Assembly (NCBI RefSeq): GCF_029350945.1
Contig: NZ_JARKMS010000005.1
Location: 105,770 to 169,769 of the forward strand
Length of the DNA: 64,000 nucleotides
Reading direction: 5' to 3'
Source of the DNA: Maribacter huludaoensis
GTDB lineage: Bacteria > Bacteroidota > Bacteroidia > Flavobacteriales > Flavobacteriaceae
Under the pieces are notes generated by a model, which worked only from the letters and a program-made list of their open reading frames with translations, made no database searches and was not told the DNA's origin. Each line of letters begins with the position of its first letter. Position 1 is the first letter of the stretch. Position numbers and translations under genes: made by a program. This document shows, one piece after another, positions 1 to 9,823 of this stretch.

Positions 1-1190
1 AAGCGTGGTAAGGTTTGCCGGTACGACAAACGTGCCGCTATAGGTGCTCCATCCGCTACCGAAGGTATGCGAGAGCAGGGCCGTGTTCGCCTGGTTGTTG
101 CGGTTCACCTCTATCCTGGGTATTCCCGTGCTCCCCTCGGCATCCAGGGAGACCGATAGTTCGTCACCCGCGTCTATGCCCAGGGCATCTAAGTCCAACG
201 AAACTTGGTAGCGCCCCCAAGGTTCACCGCTATCAACATTCGATATGCTAAAGGCACAGTCCGATCCATTTGTCATATTTGATGTCCCAAAAAAATTATC
301 CGCACCACCCTCAACTGACCCCGAAGACAAAGTAATGCCTGGCAAATCATTAATCAGTTGATCCTCGCATACCAGTGGCACACTACCGTCGATAGCCTCC
401 ACCTCAAGGCTGCTCACCGAGGAATTTCCGTCCTCGTCGGTCACCGTCAAGGTCGCCGTATAGATGCCCGCATTGACATAATCGTACTGCGGGTCGGGAA
501 CATCCGAGCTGCCACCGTCGCCAAAATCCCAGAAATAGCTCGTTATGCCCACGTCGTCGGTAGAAGCGCTTCCGATGAAATCTACCATAAGGGGGATCTC
601 CCCGCTAAGCGGACTTCCGGAGGATATGGATACTGGGGAACCCAGGGGCGGCTCAACGGTGATCTCCAACATGTCCGTTGCCGTCTGTCCCGACGAGTCC
701 GTTACCGTCAGTACGGCATTATATGTTCCAGACGAAGTATACACATGTGAGAGCTGGACACCGCTACCGGTGTTGCCGTCGCCAAAATTCCATTCATAGG
801 AAACTATACCGTTGTCGTCGGACGAGGAAGAGCCGTTGAAGTCCACGGTCAATGGTGAAGGCCCTTGCAGCATAGAGACCGTCGCTTGCGATAACGGGGG
901 CAAATCCGTTTCCGCTTTGGACAGGTTCACGATACTAAGGTTATCGTAATAGACCGTTCCCGGGTTTTGCGAGGCATAGTTCGTGAACAGCCAGATATCA
1001 AGCGTGGTAAGGTTTGCCGGTACGACAAACGTGCCGCTATAGGTGCTCCATCCGCTACCGAAGGTATGCGAGAGCAATGCCGTGTTTACTTTATTATCTT
1101 GGTTTACTTCTATCCTAGGGATTCCCGTGCTCCCTTCGGCATCCAAGGAGACCGATAGCTCGTCGCCCGCATCGATGCCCAAGATATTCA
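1..1190 (-). repeat. 999-bp in-frame direct duplication in a GC-rich cassette
   Basis: Bases 1 to about 180 are repeated almost exactly from 1000 to about 1180 (for example AAGCGTGGTAAGGTTTGCCG at 1 and at 1000). The offset is 999 bases, which is 333 codons, so the reading frame is kept. Each copy encodes the second half of a galactose-binding-like module. The whole 1-1190 stretch is richer in G and C and uses more GC-ending codons than the rest of the gene. The change occurs inside the binding module near 1190, where the upstream half is AT-rich like its paralog. This looks like a swapped-in domain cassette. Confidence 0.8.
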
Positions 1191-4092
1191 AATTCAAAGA
1201 AGCCCTATAACCACTCCATGGTTCATTATAATCAAAGTTTCTTACCATTAAACTACAAGGTGAGCCATTATTTATAGTCGAAGTTCCCTCCACAATATCA
1301 GAGCCCCCAACCTTTAAACCAGAGGCTAACGTTATTGCTAAGTCATCATTTATCAGTTGGTTAGAACAACCATCTGTTTCATCAACTATAATTACTTGCA
1401 AATCAAAAACGGTAGCACAACCATTCGCTGTAGTCATCACAAATTGCCCTTGATTAGAAATATCAATTAAACCGTCATTTCTTTTTGGATTGCTCCCTTG
1501 AAATACTCCGGTATCTATTTTATAAACATAGCTTTCACTACCTCCAGAATTGAATGTAGGTCCGTTTTCTTGAGGAGTAGTAATATAATATTGATTGCTT
1601 GGAGTTTGAGCCCTAAGGTAAATATCCACACCTTCTTCTATACTTAATGCATTTCCTGTTTGCCAATGACCATTGATGCCTATACGATATTGAGCAATAA
1701 TATCTTCAGTAGTACAGATTACAACATCTGGATTACCCGTATTGATACCCTGTTGATAATATTCATTTATTTCAGATTCACCTAACACTTTATTGAAGAC
1801 TTTAAGCTCATCAATTTTACCGTTTATTTCATCTGTTATACCACTTCCATTAGCATAGCCTGGCAATTCAGCAGCAATTCTCCTATCATAAAAACCAGAA
1901 GATGTAAAATGCGATTGTAAGCTTCCATCATCTTTAAAAGGAATGGTACCACTTAATTCTTTCCATGCAATCAATTTACCATTCGCATAAAGTTTGGCGG
2001 TGTTACCATCATAGGTTGCCGCCATATGTACCCAAGTATCCATTGGAGCACGCCCAGCATAAAGGTCTACCGGTCCGTTATTGGTTACAAAGGCCCATTT
2101 ATACAATGTGTTATGGAAGCCAAAAAATAAGGTACTTACATAATCATGGCTAAAAAGACCTACGTTTGCTACTTTTCCAGTTTCGGGTATAGTACTACCG
2201 GCAGAATTTCTATAAGCCCAAGCCATAACCGTTATTTGTTCATCCAATGTTTGTAAAGATGCTGAACTAGGAATATCGATCAACGCATTACTGCTGTGTT
2301 CAAGACCATTGAATTCAATAGCGCCACCAATAATGCCAGATGTCCAACTGTAATTTCCAGCATTAGCTACTGGGCTTCCTTGATCATCGTATTCAACAAT
2401 AGATGCATCGTTACTATATATACTACTATCCAATGCATTGCTTCCACTTACATCCTCAAACTGCATATCAACAATTAAATTTTCATTGGCTATTTCCAAT
2501 GAAAGGGCGGAACCAATTTTAATAGTAGCGGCTTTGCTTGGTACACCATCATTGTCTAGACCAAATAGCATGTAGTATCCTGGAGGTAAAAGCTCTCTGT
2601 TCGGAATAGTTATATTGTAAGTACCATTTCCCGTAAAACTAACCGGAATTCTTCTTTGCTCGTTATTTGTTGAATGGGTAGCAGCAGAAAACCGAACAAG
2701 ACTAAACTCAGTGATTCCTGTACTAGCCGTAACCGTAATGCTTGAATTATAACCTGAACTTTCCGGAGCATCAGAAATGATAGGTCTAACAGCTAAATCG
2801 CCTGAAGAATCAAATAAATAAGGAGGGCTATAAATCTCGGCACTAAAATGGTTGTTACATCCATTTAGGAGATTATCACAAAGACCGCCACCACCAACAA
2901 AAACGCGACCGTCCGTCATTAAAATGGCAACGCTATGATAGGTTCTGGCCTCCTGCATCTCCGCAACGGTTTCCCAAATACCCGACCCCCCGTTTAAAGA
3001 CGGTGTATAGAGTTCCGCTACATGACGAGCGCCCACATCTGTGAATACCGCTCCCCTATCAAGACCACCGGTAACTAAAACTTGACCATTGGGCAAAACC
3101 GTACTATTATGCATTGTTCTACTTTCAGACAAATGGCCTGCACTAATAACCGTTGGTGATTGAGGATAAGGTACATCTATATCTATAACATATGAATTAT
3201 TTTTTGCTGGCGTAGTACTATTGTAACTCTCACCATAAGAAGTGGCACCACCAACTTTTAAAATTTTACCAATGTCGAACATTACGGTAGTCCCTTTCAT
3301 TGAATATGTATCATTTGCCCTAAATCCTGCAGAAGTTATAGAGCCGCCCGGCACATCTAAATCTATCCAATGCATTTCTTCACTAGGACCTGCATGAAAT
3401 AATTTTCCATTAGGTGCCGGCCATAGCCAAACATGATTATCTACCCTATACAAAGGGTTTGTTTGGCTTTCCAAATTAAGATCATTAGAATTATAGATAC
3501 TTTCACCAGTGATGCCAGGAAGATTGATCCATCCAGATTCAGGAGACCATAGTTCAGCTGCTTTGCCACCATTATTACCGGCACCATTACTCCAAGAACC
3601 GCCAACGGTAAATACCGCTCCATTAGAAAGTGTAACATTACCTTGATAACCACGTGGAATGTTCATGTCGGCGGCACGTGTCCAAAGATTGGTTTTAGGA
3701 TCGTAAATACTGGTACGTTCGCTCGTAGTACCACCGGCAGATAGTATACGTCCATCCGCTAGATTATTAATACCAGGACAAAACATATCATGATCCGTAT
3801 CTGTCAAGGTCATACCTAAAGCACTTCCTAATCCATTGTTACCACTAGGATCAAATAGTTCTGTATACGTATAGCCATCACCTATTTCATCAAAGGTATT
3901 AGGAAACTGGGAAGACCATGTTAACAATCTACCATCAGGAAGATTTGCCACAGCAACAGGAACAATTTCAAATGGAATTGGGTTGCCCCATTCACCAACT
4001 TCGTTTAAGGCTTGTGAAAAACAAGAGGAAATATAAAATAAGAAGATAAAACTAATTGAAAAACGCCCCCAATTTGAATGATATTTACACAT
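1..4092 (-). CDS. Galactose-oxidase-like (AA5) secreted multidomain protein, 3' end cut by window
   Basis: The minus-strand frame is open from the ATG at 4092 to the window edge (1364 codons, no stop). After a hydrophobic signal (residues 11-26) comes a galactose oxidase-type kelch propeller plus C-terminal domain. Landmarks of the copper-radical site are present: HDMFCPG (Cys105), IPRGYQ (Tyr149), GGSWSNG (Trp167), ARTYHS (Tyr-His pair) and AATHSTNNEQRR (His). A LamG-like jelly roll (about 2490-1740), an Ig-like module (1735-1375), a galactose-binding-like module (1370-925), two PKD domains (924-380) and a second galactose-binding-like module (370-1) follow. The paralog at 9824 has the same first four modules and ends in a T9SS sorting domain, so one is expected here beyond the edge. 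It is transcribed away from the capsule operon, separated from it by a terminator. Substrate is unknown; galactose C6-OH is the family precedent. Module order after the first binding domain differs from the paralog, and DNA below about 1190 is visibly GC-richer. Confidence 0.9.
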   Translation of the reverse strand, partial: MCKYHSNWGRFSISFIFLFYISSCFSQALNEVGEWGNPIPFEIVPVAVANLPDGRLLTWSSQFPNTFDEIGDGYTYTELFDPSGNNGLGSALGMTLTDTDHDMFCPGINNLADGRILSAGGTTSERTSIYDPKTNLWTRAADMNIPRGYQGNVTLSNGAVFTVGGSWSNGAGNNGGKAAELWSPESGWINLPGITGESIYNSNDLNLESQTNPLYRVDNHVWLWPAPNGKLFHAGPSEEMHWIDLDVPGGSITSAGFRANDTYSMKGTTVMFDIGKILKVGGATSYGESYNSTTPAKNNSYVIDIDVPYPQSPTVISAGHLSESRTMHNSTVLPNGQVLVTGGLDRGAVFTDVGARHVAELYTPSLNGGSGIWETVAEMQEARTYHSVAILMTDGRVFVGGGGLCDNLLNGCNNHFSAEIYSPPYLFDSSGDLAVRPIISDAPESSGYNSSITVTASTGITEFSLVRFSAATHSTNNEQRRIPVSFTGNGTYNITIPNRELLPPGYYMLFGLDNDGVPSKAATIKIGSALSLEIANENLIVDMQFEDVSGSNALDSSIYSNDASIVEYDDQGSPVANAGNYSWTSGIIGGAIEFNGLEHSSNALIDIPSSASLQTLDEQITVMAWAYRNSAGSTIPETGKVANVGLFSHDYVSTLFFGFHNTLYKWAFVTNNGPVDLYAGRAPMDTWVHMAATYDGNTAKLYANGKLIAWKELSGTIPFKDDGSLQSHFTSSGFYDRRIAAELPGYANGSGITDEINGKIDELKVFNKVLGESEINEYYQQGINTGNPDVVICTTEDIIAQYRIGINGHWQTGNALSIEEGVDIYLRAQTPSNQYYITTPQENGPTFNSGGSESYVYKIDTGVFQGSNPKRNDGLIDISNQGQFVMTTANGCATVFDLQVIIVDETDGCSNQLINDDLAITLASGLKVGGSDIVEGTSTINNGSPCSLMVRNFDYNEPWSGYRASLNLNILGIDAGDELSVSLDAEGSTGIPRIEVNQDNKVNTALLSHTFGSGWSTYSGTFVVPANLTTLDIWLFTNYASQNPGTVYYDNLSIVNLSKAETDLPPLSQATVSMLQGPSPLTVDFNGSSSSDDNGIVSYEWNFGDGNTGSGVQLSHVYTSSGTYNAVLTVTDSSGQTATDMLEITVEPPLGSPVSISSGSPLSGEIPLMVDFIGSASTDDVGITSYFWDFGDGGSSDVPDPQYDYVNAGIYTATLTVTDEDGNSSVSSLEVEAIDGSVPLVCEDQLINDLPGITLSSGSVEGGADNFFGTSNMTNGSDCAFSISNVDSGEPWGRYQVSLDLDALGIDAGDELSVSLDAEGSTGIPRIEVNRNNQANTALLSHTFGSGWSTYSGTFVVPANLTTL

Positions 4093-4195
4093 ATTGCTCT
4101 TTTATAATCGGGGAATTACAAAAGAAAGCATAGTATTTAATTATTGTATTTTTTTATTATAAAATATCGATGAACTACACTATTACACGATGAAC

Positions 4196-4226
4196 AAAAA
4201 AAATCCCCGCAGAAGAACTGCGAGGA
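4196..4226 (-). terminator. Rho-independent terminator of the capsule export operon
   Basis: Read on the minus strand, an ATCCTCGCAG / CTGCGGGGAT stem (one mismatch, AAGAA-type loop) is followed by a run of eight T. It lies about 55 bases after the wzc stop and before the start of the oxidase gene at 4092. It should end the capD-wza-wzc transcript and insulate the downstream gene. Confidence 0.8.
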
Positions 4227-4280
4227 TGTATAAATTATTCTAATTGAGTTTACTAAAAGTGTTGACTAAGTTTTAAGTAA

Positions 4281-6659
4281 TTAAAACTTCCACCATTTTT
4301 TAACCGATTTTCCATAGCCATAACCATATTTACCACCATAACCAAGGTTAGATTCTTTTACATCATTGACAACAAATGCCAGTCCTTTTAACTTACCTTG
4401 ATCCCATAGGTTGATCGGATACTCCAATACTTTTGTTTCAGTAACCCCAGCTCTAGTTACATATATAATATGATCAGCTAAATCTGTTATCAACATAGTA
4501 TCGGTAACTACCATTATTGGTGCCGTATCCACAATAACATAATCATACATTTCAGATACTTCGGATAATAATGTTTCCATTCTATCACCCATTAATAACT
4601 CGGCAGGGTTTGGTGGTATTTTACCTGAATAAATAACATCAAAAGTAGTTGAATGCACTAACATGGAGTTAATGATATCTTTAGTTTGAATTTTAGGATC
4701 ATGAAGATACTCAGATAAACCTATATCAACATTACCCCTTGAACGTCCACCTATTTTATCTACATCTTTCTGTGCGAAATATGTATATAATTTAGGGTTT
4801 CTAACATCACCACCTATTAAAAGCACTTTTTTATTTGTATTCGCAAATATCATAGATAAGTTAGAAGAGATAAATGTTTTACCTTCTCCAGGCACACTAG
4901 AGGTCACAAAAATAACATTGTTCTTTTTGTCACTTTTAGACTTTATTAAATAATCTAAGTTTGTTCTTAATATTCTTAGAGACTCGCTTAGTACTGAACG
5001 ATCATCAGTCTTAATTAACATTTCTTCTTTACGCCCCATCTTAGGAAGTTCAGCCAAAATAGGAACTTCATTGATTAGTTTTTCCAATGATATCTTGTTA
5101 TGGATCTTGTTATCCATCAATTGGTTGGCATATATTACAGAAAAAGGCAATAATAAACCTACAAACAAAAATGCTAAATACACTTTAGGCCGCTGTGGAG
5201 AAACTGGCGCATCGCCCACCTGATAGGCGTAATCGATAACCTTTGATTTTGGCGAACTAGATGCAAAAGTAACTTGAGACTCCTCTCTTTTTTGTAATAA
5301 ATATAAATAAAGAGATTCTGTAGTCTGTTGCTGTCTTGTAATATCCCTAAACTCTCTTTCATTTTTAGGAGCTGAATATATTTTAGAGTTAATTCTAGAC
5401 ATCTGGCTCGACAAACTATTTACTTGAAGACCCAGATTACGTTCCATACCGTTTAAACTAGATTTCATACTTTGTTTTAATCCATCCAGTTGTTGGTCCA
5501 AATTCACAATCATAGGATTTTGTTCATCGGCACTCTTAAGTAATCTGTTTCTTTCTAAAACCAATTCATTATACTTTGCCGTAGTATTTGCAATAGTTGG
5601 ATCGGAAAGACCAACATTTGAAGGCAATACCTCATAGCCGGTTTCAGAATTAACATATTCTTTCATACCACTGGCAATATTCAATTGCGTTTTGGCATTT
5701 TCCAATTCTTGTCTATTGGCCGCCCCAACGTTTAAAGCTATGTTTGCCTCACCTTGTATATCGGTTACACCTTTAGACGTTTTAAAATCTTGTGCAGTTT
5801 GATCAACAGTAGTTAAGTTGGAAGAAATTTCCTTAATTCTTTCATTGATAAAAGTAGAGGTTTTATCCGCTATTGCCTTTTTATCAATTATGGCATTGTT
5901 GTTATAAGTAGCAATTAAATTGTTCAATATATCTTTTGCTTTTTCTTGATTTGCATCTTCAAGTGATATATTAAGAATATTTGAAAATTCTGTAGCCGGA
6001 CTCATCACAATCTTATCTTGATAAGACTCTGCAACCATATATAAAGGACTAACCGAAACTCTTATCTGGCTATCTTTATAATTATTGAAATAAGGTAAAT
6101 TAGGCGTAATTACAATATCCCCAATCTCCGTTGGAATATTTTTTCCATAAGAGTAAATTTTAGAAGGTGTATCTCTATCCAAGCTAAAACCGAATGTTGT
6201 TGAATTTGAGATTTCTACAAAAAACTCTAATTTAGAGTTATTTACAATAGAATCATTTTCTAAAAAATTAACCTTAAATGGCTTATTCGAGTATATTTCC
6301 CTACTCTTTACATTACCCAACTCGGTTAGAACAACATTCAAATCTAAATTATCTACAACTTCGACCAAATTTGAACGAGACCCTAAAATCTCCAATTCAT
6401 CTTCAACATTATTTTGACCTTTACCTAAAAAGTCCAAATCTGAAAATACCGATAATTCTGACGAAGCAGATTTATCCTCAAGAATTTGAATTTTTGCAGC
6501 TGCCTTGTATTTAGGTGTAGCATAACGTAAATACAAAACCCCAAGCATTAAAAAGAAAATGGCCGATAATAAAAACCATTTCCAATGTTTAGAATATCCT
6601 TTAATCAGGTCTGACAGATCAGAACTATCTCCTAGAGAAATTCTTTTATTTTTTTCCAT
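4281..6659 (-). CDS. wzc: Wzc-like polysaccharide co-polymerase / tyrosine autokinase
   Basis: This 792-residue inner-membrane protein sets chain length and gates export of capsule or EPS together with Wza. It has an N-terminal membrane segment (about 27-46), a Wzz-type periplasmic domain with long coiled-coil stretches, and a second membrane segment (about 485-505). A cytoplasmic BY-kinase domain follows, with Walker A (SSVPGEGKT, about 588) and the A'/B motif VIVDTAPI (about 710). The tail is tyrosine-rich (GYGGKYGYGYGKS), as expected for autophosphorylation. Its length is typical for Bacteroidota Wzc with fused kinase. It is the last gene of the operon: the upstream gene ends at 6677, 17 bases before this start. 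No Wzb-type phosphatase is seen in the window. Confidence 0.95.
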   Translation of the reverse strand: MEKNKRISLGDSSDLSDLIKGYSKHWKWFLLSAIFFLMLGVLYLRYATPKYKAAAKIQILEDKSASSELSVFSDLDFLGKGQNNVEDELEILGSRSNLVEVVDNLDLNVVLTELGNVKSREIYSNKPFKVNFLENDSIVNNSKLEFFVEISNSTTFGFSLDRDTPSKIYSYGKNIPTEIGDIVITPNLPYFNNYKDSQIRVSVSPLYMVAESYQDKIVMSPATEFSNILNISLEDANQEKAKDILNNLIATYNNNAIIDKKAIADKTSTFINERIKEISSNLTTVDQTAQDFKTSKGVTDIQGEANIALNVGAANRQELENAKTQLNIASGMKEYVNSETGYEVLPSNVGLSDPTIANTTAKYNELVLERNRLLKSADEQNPMIVNLDQQLDGLKQSMKSSLNGMERNLGLQVNSLSSQMSRINSKIYSAPKNEREFRDITRQQQTTESLYLYLLQKREESQVTFASSSPKSKVIDYAYQVGDAPVSPQRPKVYLAFLFVGLLLPFSVIYANQLMDNKIHNKISLEKLINEVPILAELPKMGRKEEMLIKTDDRSVLSESLRILRTNLDYLIKSKSDKKNNVIFVTSSVPGEGKTFISSNLSMIFANTNKKVLLIGGDVRNPKLYTYFAQKDVDKIGGRSRGNVDIGLSEYLHDPKIQTKDIINSMLVHSTTFDVIYSGKIPPNPAELLMGDRMETLLSEVSEMYDYVIVDTAPIMVVTDTMLITDLADHIIYVTRAGVTETKVLEYPINLWDQGKLKGLAFVVNDVKESNLGYGGKYGYGYGKSVKKWWKF

Positions 6660-6676
6660 AAAATTAAATAGTAATA

Positions 6677-7450
6677 TTATTGCCTAGTTAGTATCAAGAC
6701 TGTAGATGTAATCAGTACAGATGCTATAGACACCCAAATTGATGCACGATTATCCAATGCAGAAGAAGTAATTGCAGATTTATTTGGTTCAACGTAAACA
6801 ATATCATTTTGGGTCAAGTAATAAACCGGTGAGTTCAAAGATTCTTTTTGTGTCAAATCTATTCTGGTATAAACCTTTGTCCCGTTAAAATCTCTTATTA
6901 CCATAACGTTTTGGCGTATACCCTTAATTGTCAAATCTCCTGCCAATCCAATAGCTTCCAATACAGTAATCTGTTCTCCATTAACAGGATATGTACCAGG
7001 TCTGGCCACCTCTCCTAAAACAGATATGGTAAAGTTTTTTAATCTAATATTGATAATAGGATCCTTTAAATAATTACTTAATTTTTCAGTTAATAATTGT
7101 TTTGTTTCTTCAGGAGAAAGACCCACAATTTTTATAGCTCCAAGTACAGGAAAATCAATATCTCCATTTTTATCAATAATATAATCTAATTGCTCCGGAC
7201 GAAAACCACCTTCTTCAGCACCCTTAAATAAATTAAACGGCATACTGGCTTGTGGATCTAAAGTAGAAACATTTATACTGATCACATCATCTATCTTAAA
7301 CTTATTGGTGTGTGAATTATCTGAAACTATCGTCTCATAATCACCGGCATTTTGAAAATAAACGACATCTTTTTTAGATGCACAAGAAACTAAAAGTAAA
7401 GAACTAATGATAAATAAACTGCAAAGCTTAACTACTGATTTTCTGATCAT
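6677..7450 (-). CDS. wza: Wza-like polysaccharide export outer-membrane lipoprotein
   Basis: This 257-residue protein starts with a lipoprotein signal (LLLVSC, Cys at about 23). A polysaccharide export domain follows (about 50-135: KIDDVISINVSTLDPQ and LDYIIDKNGDIDFPVLG), then an SLBB-type beta-grasp segment (ISVLGEVARPGTYPV, about 150-210). The C terminus has a hydrophobic helix (about 237-253), as is usual in Bacteroidota members, which lack the long E. coli C-terminal barrel. It forms the periplasm-spanning outer-membrane export channel partner of Wzc. It sits between capD (36 bases upstream) and wzc (17 bases downstream) in one minus-strand operon. Confidence 0.93.
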   Translation of the reverse strand: MIRKSVVKLCSLFIISSLLLVSCASKKDVVYFQNAGDYETIVSDNSHTNKFKIDDVISINVSTLDPQASMPFNLFKGAEEGGFRPEQLDYIIDKNGDIDFPVLGAIKIVGLSPEETKQLLTEKLSNYLKDPIINIRLKNFTISVLGEVARPGTYPVNGEQITVLEAIGLAGDLTIKGIRQNVMVIRDFNGTKVYTRIDLTQKESLNSPVYYLTQNDIVYVEPNKSAITSSALDNRASIWVSIASVLITSTVLILTRQ

Positions 7451-7485
7451 GTCTAGATTGTATAATAAAAAGGTTGATTAACTAT

Positions 7486-9426
7486 TTAAGATTTAACGAT
7501 TTTTAATGCTGGCGCCGTTTCTTCATTAGTTTTGTTCGCATCATCATGCTTACATAATTCTGAATTATTTGACACGAACTCTGGTACTATCTTCTTCATC
7601 AGAACCACTGGATCTCCTGCAAAGAACATATTGGTAATACATAATTCATCAATTCTAGTTCTAATTAATGGATAATCCAAAGCTCTTACCTTACTAATTT
7701 TTATTTTTTTATGATATGTTGGCATCGTACTTTCTCCATTGGCCAAAAGTTCTTCATATAATTTTTCGCCCGGTCTTAATCCAGTAATCTTAATATCAAT
7801 ATCTTCAGGGTAGTTCAGCCCAGATAATTTGATCATATTTTTGGCTAAATCAAAAATCTTAACAGATTCTCCCATATCAAAGATAAAAATCTCTCCTCCC
7901 TGCCCCATTGAACCAGCTTCTAGAACTAATTGTGAAGCCTCTGGTATGGTCATAAAGTATCTTGTAACATCTTTATGTGTAAGCGTAATTGGACCACCCT
8001 TTTCAATTTGTTTTCTAAATAATGGAATTACAGATCCGTTAGACCCTAGAACATTACCGAATCTAGTGGTAATAAATTTTGTTTTGCCTTCTTGTTGCAT
8101 ACAGCTAATATACATTTCGGCAATTCTCTTACTAGCTCCCATTACATTAGTTGGGTTCACCGCCTTATCCGTAGATACAAAAACGAATTTCTCCACTCCA
8201 TGCATGATAGACAGGTCAGAAATATTTTTTGTTCCGGCAATATTTATTTTTATAGCCTCATAAGAATTGTATTCCATCAACGGCACATGCTTATATGCTG
8301 CGGCATGAAATACCATATTCGGTTTATGTTCTTCAAAAATTGAATTCAATCTATTTTTATCCCTAACATCGCCTACAATAGGAATAAAATTATGAAAGCC
8401 ATTTTGTTTTAGCTCCTGTTGCAAATCATAAAGCGCAGATTCCGCTTGATCAATTACAATTAACGACTTATAATCGTAGGTACAAATTTGTCTAACAAGC
8501 TCGCTACCAATTGATCCTGCGCCACCCGTAACCAAAACGGTTTTGTCTTTAAGTTCATTGGCTATTTTACTGTTATCTATATTGATCTGTGCCCTATCCA
8601 GAAGATCTTCAATTTGCACTTGCTTAATTTGTGATACTTTAAGCTCTCCATTTATCCAATCTTCAACAGGTGGAACTATTTTAACCTTAACGGGATAATC
8701 AACCAATCTCTCTACCAAAATCCTTAATTTCTTTTGTGAGATTCCTTTATTGATGGAAAAAATGATTTCACTGATGTTATTTTTTAATATGAATTCCTCC
8801 GTTAGAATTCTTCTACTAAAAACGTCAATTCCGTTTATCTGCTTACCAACTTTTTTATTATCATTATCAATGTAACCTAAAACTCTAACTTTGTTTACCG
8901 TATTTTGGGTCAAAGCATTGTGTGTTAAGATACCAGACTCCCCTGCACCATAAATAATCACATTCTTGTGAGATTTTATGTCCTTGGTCAATACGGCATT
9001 GTACATAGACTTAAATGCAAAACGTGAAGCAGTTAAACCTATAAAAGAAAGTAAACTATATATAATTATAATGGAAAGAGGTATGGTGAAGTTTTCAAAA
9101 ATATTTAGTTCCTTATTGATTAACACCATGGTTATCAACAAAATACTTGACAAACAAACGGCATTAAATATATTATAGACATCACGTACACCGGTATGTC
9201 TTATTACACCTTTGTAGGAACCAATGATTAAAAATGAAATTGCCGTAATCAAACAAACTACCGGTAATTGAATCAATAATTGATTAACGTCAAAGTTGAA
9301 TGTCAAATTAAATCTTATACAATAAGATAATATAAAACAAATACCGATCATTAAAATGTCAATAGCAAGAACTATCCATTTAGATGCAAATCGATTTATA
9401 TTATTAGATAAGTTAAAGTAGGTCAT
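7486..9426 (-). CDS. capD: Membrane-bound nucleotide-sugar 4,6-dehydratase, CapD/WbpM/PglF family
   Basis: This 646-residue protein has four N-terminal membrane helices (about 15-130). A CoA-binding-like Rossmann segment (IIYGAGESGI, about 155) precedes the SDR catalytic domain with TGGAGSIGSELVRQ (about 299) and STDKAVNPTNVMGASKR (about 419). The usual Tyr of YxxxK is Met here (MGASK), which is the normal state in the large WbpM/PglF dehydratases. Family knowledge: it converts UDP-GlcNAc to the 4-keto-6-deoxy sugar, the precursor of QuiNAc, FucNAc or bacillosamine. It heads the capD-wza-wzc operon. The WbpV-like reductase at 43838 and the WbpL/WecA-like transferase at 46514 are its likely pathway partners. 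Confidence 0.94.
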   Translation of the reverse strand: MTYFNLSNNINRFASKWIVLAIDILMIGICFILSYCIRFNLTFNFDVNQLLIQLPVVCLITAISFLIIGSYKGVIRHTGVRDVYNIFNAVCLSSILLITMVLINKELNIFENFTIPLSIIIIYSLLSFIGLTASRFAFKSMYNAVLTKDIKSHKNVIIYGAGESGILTHNALTQNTVNKVRVLGYIDNDNKKVGKQINGIDVFSRRILTEEFILKNNISEIIFSINKGISQKKLRILVERLVDYPVKVKIVPPVEDWINGELKVSQIKQVQIEDLLDRAQINIDNSKIANELKDKTVLVTGGAGSIGSELVRQICTYDYKSLIVIDQAESALYDLQQELKQNGFHNFIPIVGDVRDKNRLNSIFEEHKPNMVFHAAAYKHVPLMEYNSYEAIKINIAGTKNISDLSIMHGVEKFVFVSTDKAVNPTNVMGASKRIAEMYISCMQQEGKTKFITTRFGNVLGSNGSVIPLFRKQIEKGGPITLTHKDVTRYFMTIPEASQLVLEAGSMGQGGEIFIFDMGESVKIFDLAKNMIKLSGLNYPEDIDIKITGLRPGEKLYEELLANGESTMPTYHKKIKISKVRALDYPLIRTRIDELCITNMFFAGDPVVLMKKIVPEFVSNNSELCKHDDANKTNEETAPALKIVKS

Positions 9427-9823
9427 TATGTTGTTTTTTATTGGACTTGTGGAATACGAATATAAAATGGGATTATTTCAAAATAAAAAAAACCTATTTA
9501 AATTCGTTTAATTCGCATTTATCATCGTCTAACAGATTATTAGGTTAGAAAATAACATGATACTACCATTAATAACTTTGCTTTAATTACTGACAATCAG
9601 GCAAATTTACTAAATCCATTCTATAAACGAATATTCTCCAACTATATTTCATCAAAGTGACAAGTAAGTTTTTTCTACTTAAGAGGACTAAAAAAGACTG
9701 ACGTACTTAATCGACAATTTGATGGATTTCAGCGTTTTGTTCGTTCAATTCGTATATACAAAAGTATCTTTGTTATAACAAAAGTGTCCCCGGAATGTAA
9801 CTATATTAGATTCTACCAAAAAA
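9427..9823. other. Divergent intergenic region between capD and the second oxidase gene
   Basis: This 397-base AT-rich spacer must hold the promoters of the minus-strand capsule operon and the plus-strand oxidase gene. Plus-strand matches to the Bacteroidota -7 consensus TAnnTTTG are TAACTTTG at 9573-9580 and TATCTTTG at 9765-9772. On the minus strand TAAATTTG lies at 9609-9602. I see no ORF, RNA gene or convincing operator in it. Confidence 0.5.
9765..9772 (+). promoter_or_regulatory. Candidate -7 box (TATCTTTG) for the oxidase gene at 9824
   Basis: TATCTTTG matches the Bacteroidota -7 consensus TAnnTTTG and lies about 50 bases before the start codon. A TTTG at 9736-9739 could be the -33 element, but its 25-base spacing is longer than usual. 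Assignment is by motif only. Confidence 0.45.

Noticed and set aside
1-2500. Several plus-strand ORFs of 60-130 codons
   Set aside because: They lie opposite the long open minus-strand oxidase gene, which has conserved domains throughout. The two similar small ORFs near 15 and 967 simply reflect the duplicated DNA on the opposite strand.
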